Counted from the first letter of the stretch, positions 24,157 through 38,200 are shown. The stretch: 64,000 nt of DNA from Aphis gossypii (GCF_020184175.1 NC_065532.1:8680001-8744000), one strand, 5' to 3'. The notes: generated from the letters alone by a model not told the origin. Numbers and translations are program-made.

Positions 24157-27100
24157 TATTTTTCAAAGTGATAGGTAGTATTTTTAATGTATAACAACAA
24201 CTTTAAATGCGATTCAACGATATAATATTACTATATATAGCTCAAATGACTGTGGGCAATGGTGTGCCGAAAAAGTCTTTTTGAGGCAGATGTCTCAAAA
24301 TGGGTATGGGTGGATGAAAAATATAAAAATATAAAATAAAGTATGAGAATCAATTTCATTTTTAGCTATATAAAAAAAAAATACAAATATAATGACATAA
24401 AAACCCATATTTAGGTGTCGATCCTTATTTTTTCTCAAGTTTGAAAATTGTTCAGCCCAGCATACCACTGAATGTATAGGTTTATAGTATAATATTATAA
24501 TCACATTGCAGGTGTTATCGATATATTATATTATAGGTATTAGTTTTGTTTCTATCGCCAAAATACAACTCTATAACAGCGTAGCGCGGCATATTATGTA
24601 CATACAATGTAAAAAAAGTAGGATAATGATTAGTTTTTAGTTTTTACACACCAACCTAAATAGAATAATACGAGTAATCTAATTAAAATATAATTTAAAT
24701 ATTTTAGTACAGTTTTAAAAAAAATGGATATGCGGAAATATTAATTTTTAGTAAATAGGACTTCATTATATTTTAAAAGAAATAATTTACAAATAAATCC
24801 AAAAAACTTGAAAATAATAATTTACATCTGATTTGTATTTTCATAAAATTCTGTATGAGGTGTATTATTAATTTTTTTTTATAATATAAAATACTCCTTT
24901 CAATCGCCTGTATTTACACGCATTGTTCGCCAACAATAATTCAATCATTTCGAATCACACATACCAATTATTCGTATTTTATAATTTAAGTTCTAATAAT
25001 CTTTTATGGTATTATAATTCTTTATTATTAATACTGAAATACTACTGCACAAAATATTTAAATAAGTACCACGAACACAAAACGAGTTTTCGTGTGTTTG
25101 AGTTGACATTTTTTTCATAGCGAAGTTTGATTAAAAAAAAAAAAATCAAAATACTACATTATAATAATGTAATATTCTGTCATTCAATAAAACAAATAAA
25201 TAATAACGCTATATAAATATAATAACATTACTAACCAGTAACAAAACACAACGTCGCCGTTTTTCCCCTTCGTAATATTTACAATACAATTTATTATGAA
25301 TTAATTAAAAATCTAACATTAGCACTTTTTCTGTTCGTTTTTGCGCTAAAAATAATACAAGTGTTACGTGTAATGATAGTACGATGAACTACCTCGTGTG
25401 TAAAAACTAAAAACTACTCGTATAACGAATCGGTTGTATTAATGTTTAAATTGCACATAAATTAAACAGTCATTTTAGCTGTGAAAAAAATATAATGTAA
25501 TAATAAAATGTATATTCTCTTATTTATATAGTAATATATACAATTCTTTATCGAATTAACAAAACGATAATATATATAAAATCATAATATTATTATAATA
25601 ATAATTATAAGCGCTGCGCTCGCAAAAAGTTGGATGAATTGAATATTTTTTTCAAATGATTTAAAAAAACAACCACACACACGTACACATACGTATACAG
25701 TTTTTGAATTATTATTATTTAGTTTTAAGATAACAACGTCCAACAGGACGTCCAACAGGGATAGAGGTTTTGTTGGCACTCTCTGATGACACCGTTTTAA
25801 AATATGCAAAATATTATTCTTTTTCTTATTATATTATTATTATCTTATACAAATATTTTTTGTTTAACTTCTAAAACAGCAGTTAGTATAAAATATTTAA
25901 AATGAAATTATTGCATTTTTTCATAAAAAACTATAGTTTGCATAAAAGATATAATATTATGTCAAATCCAAGATAAAATTTTTGTTTTTAATTTTTACGA
26001 CGAGTAATTTTGACTTATTTTACGCATTCATTTTAAATGAAAACGATTCTTCAGCCCTAGGTTTTCAATTGTAGCATAATATATATAGGTAGTAAATATA
26101 GCATATACAGGCATTTGTATAGTGCGAGAAATAGATAACGTGTGATGTGTTATTCGTATGTTATGTATTATTATTTATTTATTTATATTCATATTGTACA
26201 AGGTATTAGAACTTAAAAGAATACAATTTAAGTTTTAACAAATTAAGGTAATTCCATTTCATTTTTTATTTTCATATTAAAATTCTAAAAATACAAATAG
26301 TAACAACTTTTTTATATGCATTTGAAGTTTTTCATAAACATTTACAAGCTACAAACATTTTATAATAAAAAATGTATATAATCTTCAATTTCAATACCTA
26401 TAATTTTTGGTCATTTTATACGATTTTACCTATATAAAATCAATTCATACTATAACTAAAAGTTACAGTTATTTTAGTATTTGAAGTTCAAATTATTCAA
26501 AACCGAACAGTTCAGATTTTCTGAATCGTTTTTCGTATTTGATGACATATTATTAACTTCAAATAAATCATCTATTATAGTGGTTATTAGGTTAAGTTAT
26601 GTCAATATTTAATAATAATATAATAATTATTATTGCATACTAATTGCGTCCCAAAGATATCTAGGAAAATAATATTTAATTCAAATTGCGGCCCAATTAA
26701 TTTTTGCCCACATCCTAGCCGTTCCCGTTCGATAGTAACGACTAACGACAGTAAGAACTAAGAAGTCATAACATAGATTTAAAAGTTTAAAACATTATAT
26801 CAAGATAAATTCTTATCTTAGCTGATAACTTGTTGACTGTTTATAATTACAGCATGAGTAGATAATATATATAAAATAGGTACCAAAAACACAAAGTCGT
26901 CTTTTATTTACCGATGAGAATGTGTCATCGCTTACGGATTTCAATTTTAATTTTGTTCGTGTATTACATTTTTTTCTAATGGCTAATAAAATGAAAATTA
27001 TACATAAAAAAAAAGTTAAGAATATATAATTTTATATTTCAAAAATATTTAATTAATGAAATTTGGGCCGCCATTAGAAAGAAATTTTTACCGCGGGACT

Positions 27101-28264
27101 CAACTAGTTGCCATCCTCCACTCGACACCTAATGTAGGTACAGCAGAACGGTGTATAGTTATGTAATTATGTCTACATTTTTGTTGAAATTAAAAAAAAA
27201 TTATATTCGTAATGATTTAAAACATTTAACTCTTGCTTCAAATATAATTGTCTACACTTAGTGAAAGTTTCAAATTTTAATCTATTTATATATTTTTTTA
27301 TTTTAAATTTTCCAATTCTTTTAGGTTTTTCTTAAACAATTGATAGATGAACGATTCTAAGCTCACATAAAAATTTAATATATTAAGCTGTTTATATACT
27401 ATAAAAAATTATGTTTTAAAATTTAGACAGTATATAGAAAAATTTTTAGCTATAAGTTATAACCGTATAAGTTCAAATATGAAAATTTTGAAATTTTGAA
27501 AACTATAAAGGCTAGACAATTTAATATAAGGTGCCTCATAGATATATTTTTACAACAACCCAAGAGTATAAAAATAATCATGCTTAATTTATTTTTATAC
27601 AAAATTTCAAGTGACAATTTCGATAAAATTGAATATTATTAAAAAAAAGAAATGATTTGTCTCTATGACCTATGTCTAATTAAAAAAATATATCGTCGAG
27701 ACTTGAAGAAACTTTTCACCAATACCTACGTATTATTTTGTATTTATTATTATTTATTTTAGATACTATAAAAGTATACACATTCTCAATGAAATTTTAA
27801 AAATATTTAGATTTTAAACTATATCTACGAGTATACAATGATATTATAAAAACGTTATACATGTAGATATACAAGCATTATAGTTTTTTTGTATAAATCG
27901 TGAATGCACCCATTTATTAAGTGCACTTAATGAACGGTTGTTTGATAATAATCAATTAAATAGCACTTTCCATTTCGTGATAATACGCTTTATTAGCGAT
28001 ATTGTTTATCTCTTATTTATCTTACACGATAATGATTGGATGTTGAAAAAAAAATAGTATGATATGGACATTTGTTATCGTGTTGGTCTGAACCATATCA
28101 TTAGGTATATATTATTCATAAATTGCTATTCTTACTCAACGATATCGTTGATAGTCATAACGATATACTTTAAACATACTATTTATCGATAAGTCCACAA
28201 AGCATAATAAAACATATACCAATATTTATCAATATTTATCAGATGATCAACACATTTTAATTGT
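24157..28264. other. AT-rich desert with degraded repeat copies
   Basis: No gene is supported. A worn copy of the repeat family lies at about 26230-26560, ending CTGAATCGTTTTTCGTAT. A more diverged one lies at about 27300-27640 (AATTTAATATAAGGTGCCTC resembles the family's internal unit). A 12-bp tandem ACGTCCAACAGG lies at about 25735. A CACCTAATGTA...CAGCAGA motif near 27130 recurs at 29933, hinting at another repeat family. Confidence 0.4.
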
Positions 28265-28315
28265 TTTTTAGATTCTGAACGAAGTGATGAATGTATTGAT
28301 TTTACAATGATGTGT

Positions 28316-28358
<43 letters not shown>

Positions 28359-29905
28359 TGTCTGTGTACAGCATAACTAGTCGAAATAATGCTCCAATTT
28401 CAAAGAATGGGGGTGGTTTCCGATGTAAAAGTGAATATCCTTGGTGCATTATAGAGGTAAAAAGTTAACATTTTCCAACAGTTTTCAAAAAAATCGAGAA
28501 AAACAAAAAAAAATGACGGAAAAACGGCAATTTTTACGCAAAACCAGTTTTCGACCAAATCGATTTTTTTTTATGGTTGTAATTCAAAAACTAATTACTG
28601 AAAATACTTGAAATTTTCACCAAATGTTAATGTCAGTGGTATCCGTATATAGTTAAATTTTCAAAAAATTTTGACTTTTTTTGAGTTATTTATAGACCAC
28701 TGAAATTTTCTATTTTTTTGAGAAATTTTTTTTAAAGTGTCGATAAAAAATTTTTGGATGACCAAAAAGTTTTGAAAATTTAATACAAGGTTCCTTATGA
28801 GTTGTTTTTAATGTAGCTAAAAAAAATTAAAAATCGTTAGTCACAATTTTTTTTTATAAGCGTTTTTAGTTCAAATTTTTACGAAATCTGTCGAAAACGC
28901 GAAAATTTGCAAGTAATTTTGAAGTTGAAAAATCATAAAATTTTTTTCTTTTATAACTAAGTTTTGAAAATTTGGTACAAGGTTCTCCATACATTTTTCT
29001 TCAAATATCTGTAAAAAAAATTCTACCGGATTCAGACAAAAAATTTTTATGAGTGTTTGAAATTTAAATTTTTACAAAAACCGCGTTAAATAACAGTTTA
29101 GCCTCAAACGATTTTTGATATTTGTTATTATTCAAAAAGTATAAGTCGTAGATACTTGAAAATTTTACCAGTTATTTAGATTCGCGTTTTCTTTACGTGA
29201 TTTAAATTTCAAAATATTTTGACTTTTTTTGAGCTATTTATAGACAACTGAAATTTTCAATTTTTCTGAAAAAATATTTTTGAAGTGTCGATAAAATTTT
29301 TTTGGCCCTATCAAAATACTTGAAAATTTAATACAAAGTTCCTCATATGTTATTCTTATAGTGATTAAAAAATTATAAGAATACATAGGCACAATTTTTT
29401 TTATTAGCATTTGAAGTTCAAATTTTGACGAAAATTCGTCAAAATTATGAATATTTGCGAAATATTTGAAGTTGAAAAATCATAAAATTTTTTGTGTTTA
29501 TAACTAAGGATTAAAAATACAACACTAAGTTTTCCATAAGTTTACCTTCAAGTATCTATAGAGAAAACTCGAAGCATCATTATAGGAAAAATTTTAAGTG
29601 CGTTTGAATTTTAAATTTTAACGAAATAGCGTAACGATAACGATTTATCCTCAAATGATTTTAAATATTTGTTATTATTCAAAAAGTATAAGTCGTAGAT
29701 ACTTGAAAACTTTACCAGTTATTAAGATTCGCGTTTTCTTTACGTGATTTAATTTTCAAAATATTTTTTAATATAAGCTGGTTTTTTTAAACCACCTTTT
29801 TTACCAACCACTTGAAATTATATCCTAGGCTGACAAATCATCTTCGTTCAGAATCGTTTTTCGTATACAATGATAACTATCATTGGATTCAAATTTAACA
29901 CTCCT
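28265..29905 (+). repeat. Interspersed repeat family, longest copy B (about 1.64 kb)
   Basis: Begins AGATTCTGAACGAAG near 28269 and ends with the inverse CTTCGTTCAGAATCG near 29850, plus a shared tail to about 29905. Internally it has three units about 545 bp apart. Each carries ATACTTGAAA and ACCAGTTATTTAGATTCGCG-like words (near 28606, 29150 and 29697). It is non-coding; every long frame is low-complexity. Probably a non-autonomous DNA element that expanded by internal duplication. Confidence 0.75.
28317..28357. repeat. 41-base T homopolymer
   Basis: An uninterrupted T run inside repeat copy B. It creates a meaningless poly-Lys frame on the opposite strand. Its length is likely variable or mis-sized in assembly. 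Confidence 0.95.
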
Positions 29906-31080
29906 ATAATATATAATAATGATCCATACGGCACCTAATGTACAGCAGAGCGGTACTCACTTGCCCACTTTTTTTTTTTAGATTTTTTTTAGTTTTGACT
30001 TTTGACTTAATTGATTGCATTAAACTTTTTTATGTATTTTTGTAGAAGACCTGTATAATCTAACTTACTTCAATTTTTGACTACACTTTATGAGGCATAT
30101 ACCTATATATTTTTACATTTAATTAGTACCGAATAGGAAACATGGTTTTCTATAGGTAAGACATAATATTATATCGCTAACAGTAGGACGCATTAATTAC
30201 ATTTTTCTGAATGCTTTATTGTTGTCAATAAAAATAGAAATATTCAAATTCTATTGATTTTAAAATATTGAAAAAAAAAATATAAAACGCAGAATTAAAA
30301 ATTAAAAATATTCTTATAATAAATTCATACATATTAATATATTATAACGTAAGACACATAAGAAATGTTATCACAAAATTAATTTTCATAATTGCTTACA
30401 AATTACAATATAATATATCAATTATTTTTTTTGTTTATTTGTCTGATGTTAGACATTTGGTGACAGTTTTCATCAAGGTTAGTCTAAAAATATGTTTGGA
30501 TTAACAACTAAATACATAGATGGATGGATTATATTCCTTTTTGAGCAAATATTCTTTTAACAATATAATATAAAAATAACAAAAAAAGTTTAAAAAAATA
30601 TAATATTTTAGTCTAATCAAAACTTTTTCAAGTTTTGATATTTATGTAATTAATATAATAAATTGAGCGAAACATTAAAAATATTAATACATCAATAATA
30701 TCTAATATAATAGCGAATGAAATATAAAAATATAAACTTAATTCGATATAATCACAGTTTCAATATATTATTTTATTAATCTAATTTGATAATATTCTAA
30801 ATTCTAATTTCTTCTAATCGACGTCACAAGACATACAAATTAGGTATAAAAATATGTTTAGGATGAGTATCTGTAATCGGCAGTCACCAATAACTGGCTG
30901 ACATTAACTTAAAACTAATAAAATATATTATGTGTATTGTGTAGTGTATAATAGTCTAAAGACTCTAAAGTGCAGGTGTATATACATTAATATCGATCCG
31001 GACTATCCTGCGGTGTGGTACAGTGTCTTTTGTCGGACGAAAAATGTTTTTCTTAAAGTCTAATGTGTGATGTGAATATA
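29906..31080. other. AT-rich stretch, possible 3' end region
   Basis: No gene. TTTATT at about 30772 is a minus-strand AATAAA that could end the gene at 31484-32075 with a 0.7 kb 3' UTR, but closer variant signals also exist. Confidence 0.35.
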
Positions 31081-31283
31081 TTGGTGCATACATATAACGA
31101 GTGCGATAGTGCGAATATATAGTGAACATTAAATATTATATTTAATGTATTATAGTGCTATTTATGTGTTTGAGTGCGTTTAAAAGTGCGTACAAGCGTG
31201 CGTGTCGGTGCAATTGTGCGGATGAAAACCAGTGCGAAAACAGTGCGTAAAATTGTGCATATATATAAATAAAACGTGATGGT
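31081..31283 (+). other. Cluster of GTGC(G) words
   Basis: Thirteen GTGC words, mostly AGTGCG, in about 200 bp, often 8-15 bases apart. One or fewer would be expected by chance at this composition. On the minus strand they read as repeated CGCAC/GCAC and would fall in the 3' UTR of the gene starting at 32075, if that UTR is long. On the plus strand they resemble an insect 5' leader. Function unknown. Confidence 0.6.
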
Positions 31284-31483
31284 GCGCGTGTTAAATAAAA
31301 TAAATAATATAAAATAAAATATATAACAATATCAAAAAACAACGAAAGACATGAGGTATACGCACGCACACATAATATTATGACGGTTACAATGACGTAT
31401 AATATTAATTATGTAGTGTGTGCTAGGTAAACTATTTACGATTTCTCCTCCCCCACATCCACCCCACATCCGACTACGAAGAA

Positions 31484-32075
31484 TCAAGTGTGTGGTCGTC
31501 GCGGGTCGTTAACGTACAAGTGTTGCAATTTTTCGACCGCATCCGCCGTCGGATTGGTGTAAGCTGACGCCGGTGCGGGTCTCTCGTTCTCCCCATTCTC
31601 CAGCATCTCGTTGACCGCGTTCTGGGCGCGTTCTTTGACGTCTGCACGACGGTCGTGCCCAGCCGTAAACAGATTCTCCAGGCTCTTCCAATGCTTGTTT
31701 AGGTTCACCCTAGCCGACCTGGTGATCAGTCGCAGACAGTTTGCGTTGTTGTCTCGATACGGTTTCAACGCCTGTAATAACGATAAAAATCGGTCTTAGT
31801 AAAGAAATAATAAATACAAAAAACGGCATTTATGACGCGCTTGCGGGCGACCCTATAACCGTGTATTGAAAAGTCGAAATTTATCGGCCGAGGGTGGTCA
31901 TAGCTCTATATATTCTATAAATTCTACAGTCAAACAATAATTGAGGTAAATTAAATGAGGTACTCACTTGTTTTAAGTTGTTGAGACGGTTAACGTAGGA
32001 ATTGTTGTTGACGTTGCTGTGGCTGTTCGGGATCAGACCCATTTTCGGATGCGGACGGCTCAATGTTCGGCACAT
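31484..32075 (-). CDS. Two-exon gene for an unrecognised 131-residue protein
   Basis: Exon 1 (32075-31968) encodes 36 residues, from MCRTLSRPHPKMGLIPN to NRLNNLKQ. It ends at a consensus donor, CAA|GTGAGT. After a 196-base intron (31967-31772, ending TTATTACAG), exon 2 (31771-31484) continues in phase with ALKPYRDNNANCLRL and adds 95 residues to TGA. The first 35 residues are polar and Asn/Ser-rich. The middle (about 37-95) looks helical and basic, with leucine spacing (LRLITRSARVNLNKHWKSLE). The tail is Pro/Ala-rich. There is no signal peptide, membrane segment or family I can name; binding through a helical segment is only a guess. The first ATG follows an in-frame stop. A second Met at codon 12 is an alternative start. 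Composition is GC-richer than the surroundings. Confidence 0.7.
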
Positions 32076-32290
32076 GACTGCGCTGGCGACGGTTCGAACG
32101 GCTGATTGAGGTCTGTATGCTATGTAATATTATGATGTTGTATATATATATATAGGTACACGTATGTGTCTACACAATAACGTGGGAGCGCGGAGACCCG
32201 TTCTTCCAGGTGCGTCGTTTCTCGGAGAGCGCGACCAAAACTCACAAGGTAGCCGTCGTCGTCGTCGGGTCCCGGATTGGAATGCGGTCC

Positions 32291-32319
32291 TGATCTCGTC
32301 TGCAGCCACCTTATATATA
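32291..32319 (-). promoter_or_regulatory. Core promoter (TATA plus initiator) of the 131-residue gene
   Basis: On the minus strand TATATATAAG (32319-32310) lies 28 bases before the A of GATCAGG (32291), an insect-initiator-like TCAG. This is the canonical spacing. It predicts a 5' leader of about 215 bases. The surrounding 32100-32480 is CpG-rich. Confidence 0.5.
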
Positions 32320-32329
32320 CTTACTATAT

Positions 32330-34798
32330 AAGCCAGCCGCCTCCTCGTCTTCGTATGCGAAGAATACAGCGTACCATGTGTATGTGCGCGCACGCGCATG
32401 TGTGTGTGCGTGCACACGTCCCATTGTCGTTCACCGTATGGCATATACGCGAGTTACTAACGGCTATGTAAGTTTAGGGACCGCCCCGAAAAAATATGTT
32501 TGAAAATCTTATTATGCATAATATAGTTACTATATTATTATGTTTCGTTTTCATTATAATTTACCGATATATTCTATTTAATAGTATAATGTGTATACAA
32601 CGCTCGACTAATATGAAATAATATGTACAGTTCGTCAATAATAACGGACAACATTCTGTGAGCAGATCTGACTCTCCACTGTACGTACCTACCACAAAAA
32701 TGTTATCACTTTATCAGCTATTAAAAACCAGAAAACTTTTCATAATGATTATTAATAATAACAAAAAAAAAATACAAAACAATATAGTTCCGCGTGATTG
32801 TTCTAAAAGAAAGTTTAGGTACGCTTTTAATGCTGCGAATAAACTTTTTTGAAATATATATTGCGGTATTACACACTAATATTTTTTGTTAATAAAATAT
32901 TGACATACAATATAAACGGAAAACGTATTCTTGATATCATTCTAATAGAGCCATAAGTCGTCCATCAGTTATCAGCCTGAAGTTTGTGAAGGGATACGCT
33001 AAATTGATTGGCACAATATGTTTAAGTAATCGGTCCCCTGCCACCTCTCCATTGCAAAATAAAAAATCAATTATTGAATACGTACCTCATCGTTCTCGCA
33101 GGTACATTTTATCGTGCTCGATCACAAAGACGTCACGCGCAATCCAACCTCAACTCTCTCGAGTAAACTATATTTTGCTCGTCATGTACATAATTGTTAA
33201 TGCAATAAATAATCATATTTATCGGTTTTCATTCCTGCGTAATATACTCGTAATATTATTGTTGTTTTGATATCTTTGTCCAACGGTCGTATTTCTCTCA
33301 ACACGTATACATGCTCTGCGCCGCGTCATCGTCCGTCCGGAGATGCGTTTAATCGACGAGCATTACGAATTATGATTAATAATTATACCTACTTTAAAAT
33401 ATTATGTTAGTATTGTACGCGTTCAGGGTTATTTTTTGCAGCTTATGTACGCACATGTAACACAGAAATATAAAAATTATGCAGTAAATATTTTCTTCAA
33501 TGTTATAATATACGCACTCTCGTGTATTGTTGTTTTTGTTGTTGTTGTCGTCGTTTTCATTTTATTGTGATTTTGGCGGGACAGCGAACGTCATGCAAGC
33601 CATTACGGGTTTGGATTTATACGCAGTCACAAATTATTTTCTTAAAAATATCTGTTTAAACACCAAAATGCCCGATTAAGTTACAAAAATGTTTATTAAT
33701 TTATTTATTAGCATATATAATTTCCGAAACAAAAAATTGGTGTTTAATATAGGGTAGAGGTAACTCAATAATATCATTAAAAGATCAAATATATGACCTT
33801 AAAATTGTATAATGTACTCTAAAAACTGTAAAATGTTGAATTATATTCACGTGTTATTTCCATGAAACATATTTTGTGCTTCGTATTCGTAAATATACGG
33901 CTGACCAGTAAAAATATGCAAATGAATACAAATCCATATAATCATGACATAATACGTATTATTATAATAAAAAACGACTGAGTGTAGGTCACTGTATGCT
34001 GTATTATATTATATTGTATCCATATTTCGACGCATACATATTAGTACATTTCTATGTATAAGTAGTGTAATTTATATATATATAATATATACTTTATTGA
34101 TACTTTCAAAGTTTCAAATTGTACATAAAAAAACTATCAACTCATTTTTTCGGGTAAGTGGCCAGCCCTATACAAAACCGAATTGAACGTGGGTGATTAT
34201 CTGTTCGTGAAAAAAAAAAAACAAAAATGTAACCAAATGTACTCGTGAATCGACTCACATTACTAAGGACGCCACATCAGCATAATATTATATTATCATA
34301 GTGAAATTACATTCAGAAAAATCAATTTTATGTTGCTTGCTTTTTAAATATTATAAATGAATTGATTTATCTACCTGTTGTCAAAACAATTGAAAGTATA
34401 GGACATATTATCTGATAATGCATTTCTGATTTTATTATAGCCTATTGCTGGTTCAATATTCACGTGACTGTTTTATCTACTTTGAGTGTAACTTAAATAT
34501 CATATACATATGCATATTGCATACATTTACGTAATATCACAAACACATAAATTTACTTTACATAATAGACGAAAAATGTCGTCTATAAAAACATTCACTC
34601 AGATCAGAAAATTTCTGTATTAAAGCTGCTGTATACAACAATAATAATATTATAATTTATAATAAAATCACAATATCTAACCTAAACGGCTTATTACGGT
34701 TCTTTGTGATACTTTGTAATTATATTATTATTTTAAAATTTAAAAAGAATCGTAATTTATATAATTATTTATACTGAAAAGCTCGTTCCATTTTTCAG
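32330..34798. other. Intergenic, mixed composition
   Basis: 32340-32480 is CpG- and TG-rich upstream sequence of the minus-strand gene. 32930-33190 and 33270-33370 are GC-raised, low-repeat patches (CTCTGCGCCGCGTCATCGTCCG) that could be regulatory. The rest is AT-rich. No gene is supported. Confidence 0.35.
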
Positions 34799-34966
34799 AC
34801 TCTTGAAAGTTGCAACGATAAAAATATATTATGATTGCAATACTACAAGACGTATAGTAGTGCAACTTCAACGCTCTCAAATACGACGAAATAACGCTTA
34901 TCATAGAAAGTTCAATCTCTTTGCAGCTTTATACAGATATATGATGGACAAGACATCGAAACAATA
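34799..34966 (+). CDS. Candidate terminal exon, about 55 codons
   Basis: A good acceptor (TTCCATTTTTCAG) is followed by an open frame LLKVATIKIYYDCNTTRR ... RRNNAYHRKFNLFAALYRYMM to TAG at 34964-34966. The frame is also open for about 20 codons upstream, so the acceptor is not proven. It has no recognised domain and is basic overall. A competing reading uses a second acceptor, TCTCTTTGCAG, at 34925. That gives an exon holding ATG at 34978 (MEINTHPPPTLN), then donor GTAAGT at 35016 and acceptor TTTTTGTCAG at 35230, for a 21-residue product. Confidence 0.25.
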
Positions 34967-35259
34967 GTTTAATTCAAATGGAAATTAATACTCATCCTCC
35001 ACCCACACTGAACAAGTAAGTTCTTATATTACTTATAAAGTCATAAACATTATTTGTATAATGCATATCATATACCTATATAATATTATGAGTTCGATGA
35101 CCATCCGAAACCGACAATGTAACCATCGACTTAACTATTTAGGTCTTCACAATAATTATTATGCATTTATAGCTGTTTATATGCGTCCGCATCAGACCGC
35201 ATATAATATGTTAGTATTTGTTTTTGTCAGAGCACGATCACTAAAGTGTAGGCAGTAGG

Positions 35260-38200
35260 TCAAGTTAAATCTCACTATAATATTATAATCATATACTCGA
35301 TAATGTCCGAAAAAAAATAATAATATTATTTTATTTTATCATTATAAATATTTTTATGGCATAATATAATATAATAAAAGATTCCGTAGAAATAATGTAA
35401 GTATAATCTTAAGTTAAGATTCTTAACATAACAGATCTAACATGATTTTTAAGTAATATAAAATTATAAATGAAAAAACAAATCATACTCGTATATAAGC
35501 TATATTAAAATGCTTTTATTTGTTAAGTTTCATAATATATTTTTTTTTTTTTTTTGAAAATTATAATTACCAATAAATTGTACACTAAACACTATATGCA
35601 ACACTTAAATTTCTTGGTTGTTTTGTTTTCGACATCATATCATTAATTGTGCTTTTTTATATTTTTGAAATTGTTAGGTAAATTTTGATTTTGATTAAAA
35701 AAATTTAATCGCTCTTAAAATAAACTGCACGGCTCATGCCGAAAACCCGACACGTGCAATTATGTATATATATATAAAGTTATAAGTTGTAATTGATTAA
35801 TTTCCATACCAATGTCTCCTAACAATGAATACGACTTGGCTAATTCGATAATATTGTACACACATGACAGATGAACTTAAACGAACTCTGAAATTCATCG
35901 CTATTATTAAAATGCAGTTTATAATATAATACATATAATATCATTTATCAGCATTACGCAATTATACAAAACAAATCAACTATTAATAACCACGCAATTA
36001 TAATTATTTTGCTGAATCGACAGAGTCCTTGAATAATTTATACGCGTGTCGGGCACGAGTCGCGTAGGTAGGCACACTCATTACTCATTACAATATAATA
36101 TTATTGTATTGATACAAGGACGGCGGTCGTGCGCCACAGCGTGTGAACAAAAAAAAATAATAATAATCTATATTATTAAGTATTAACTATATAATGTCGC
36201 TAGCTGCAGCTTTCTCGCACCATTGATAATAATGTATACATTATGATATCATATTATGATAATATTATCGATATAATTCTACTTATATCTTGTCCACGCG
36301 GTTCGTTTATAAAAGTCTCGCATAGATTATTTAAAACGCGGACGTCCACATAATATAATATATTAATATATTATAATGGAACACTGCTCGCACATAGTAT
36401 AATAATAATAATAATATAATATTATGTCACAACTTACAGTTCATCGGTCGCGCGTGTATAACACAATATCGTGTTAAGTTATAAGCGCATAACATTATTT
36501 CGTGCGCACATATTGAAATAATTCGTATAATTTATATACGTCGCCTATCGCCGTAATGCGTATGCCTATATAATATATTCAGTGTACGCGTAATATTATG
36601 CACATTATTTGATACCTAAATTTACTTATAGTGTGTGTTATATATGCGATAATAATATTACAATAATTGCAGCACGGTGCATATATATTGCTATATTACT
36701 CAATTACTCTGTGACTCGTTCGTCCGAACAGTAATCGCAGCATCGTTAAACGTTCGACAAATCCATATGATTTACTTGATGTCCAGATCGTGCGATCGCG
36801 TAGGTATACTACGTTATGCTTTAAAAACGAATAATAAGGAAATATCGCATTAGGTATTACAATGCAGGACGATTCTTTTAAAAACAGTAAACATTCGTTA
36901 TTAGTACTTATTATAACGAAGATCGTAAAATGTAAATGTTTTCAAAAAAATATATTTTTTTTCTACATAATAATATGTTTTGTATTATGTCATTACAATA
37001 AAATATTTTGAAAAAAAATATACATTGCGCATAATAAGTTAATAACTTTATTGGAAAATCGCATGCATTTATGTTGTCGTATTCCTAAACAGAGTATATT
37101 TCCGAGAATTTTAAACTAGTATACAGTTGATTAGTTTAATAAGTTTAGATTAGCATAGTGGAGTGCTGAGAGGGTGGCTGAGGAATAAGGTATTCAAGTT
37201 AATAGACGTTAGTTCATTACTCTATTCTTATAAATATTCTAAACTTTATATAGATTAATATAAGACATCGAAAATCGAAATTCTTCAAAAAATAAGAAAG
37301 ATTGAAAATGATTTCAAATTATGTAGAAAAAATATTTTCTTTAAAGACGTCAAAACGTTTGAATAAAATGTTTTGCGTTTAAAAGATCACTTTGTAAGTA
37401 CAGTCTACGAATTTTTAGGGATGGCGATCATCGATAAAAACATTCACCCTGTATATATAATATATATATATATTATTTATATGAATATGTTGTTGTTGCA
37501 CAGATCGTTGATGTATATACTATGTTGGTATGTTAATTTATTTTCGTTTACCTATCAATGTATTGTAATGTATTAAGCTTTGAAAAAAATCATGCCCGGT
37601 GCATCGTTCAAAAGGCGACCGGATATTTGTGACGTTGCACTTTTTCACGCATAACGTGTATTTCTATACGATATGAAAATATACAATGCGATTCGTGAAT
37701 CGCAATATTTCCGGTTTTTGGTGTTCCTTTCAATATATTGATTACTGTCAAGTCTAAACAACTTTGAGTTCCATTATTTTTAAAATATACGTGTAATATC
37801 ATATATATTACTACATTAGTAAATTTTGAAGCATGCTCGTAGATTTATGCATTAATTAACGTTGTTCAATTATTAAAGTTTATTGAAAAAAATTCTTCAC
37901 ATTATGTTTACTAATCAATTATATGTTCTCATCTGAAATTTAAAGTCGACTCTCAAAACTTTTTCTAAAATATTGTGAAAAATATAAAATTTACAAATAA
38001 TTTTAGATGTATCTACATATAAATAAACTTTACATTTTTCGCTATTTCAAATATTTATATAGGAATGATAATAAAATGGTTGTAACATATAATGAAATTC
38101 ATACATTTTGAATAACCCTGTGTAGTTATAACGGCATAATAAATTATTAACGAACGCCTACAATTAATTATTATCGATCAACTATATGTCAATATATTGA

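Noticed and set aside
28183..28449. Minus-strand frame with a long poly-Lys stretch
   Set aside because: Poly-Lys is only the T41 homopolymer of a repeat copy.
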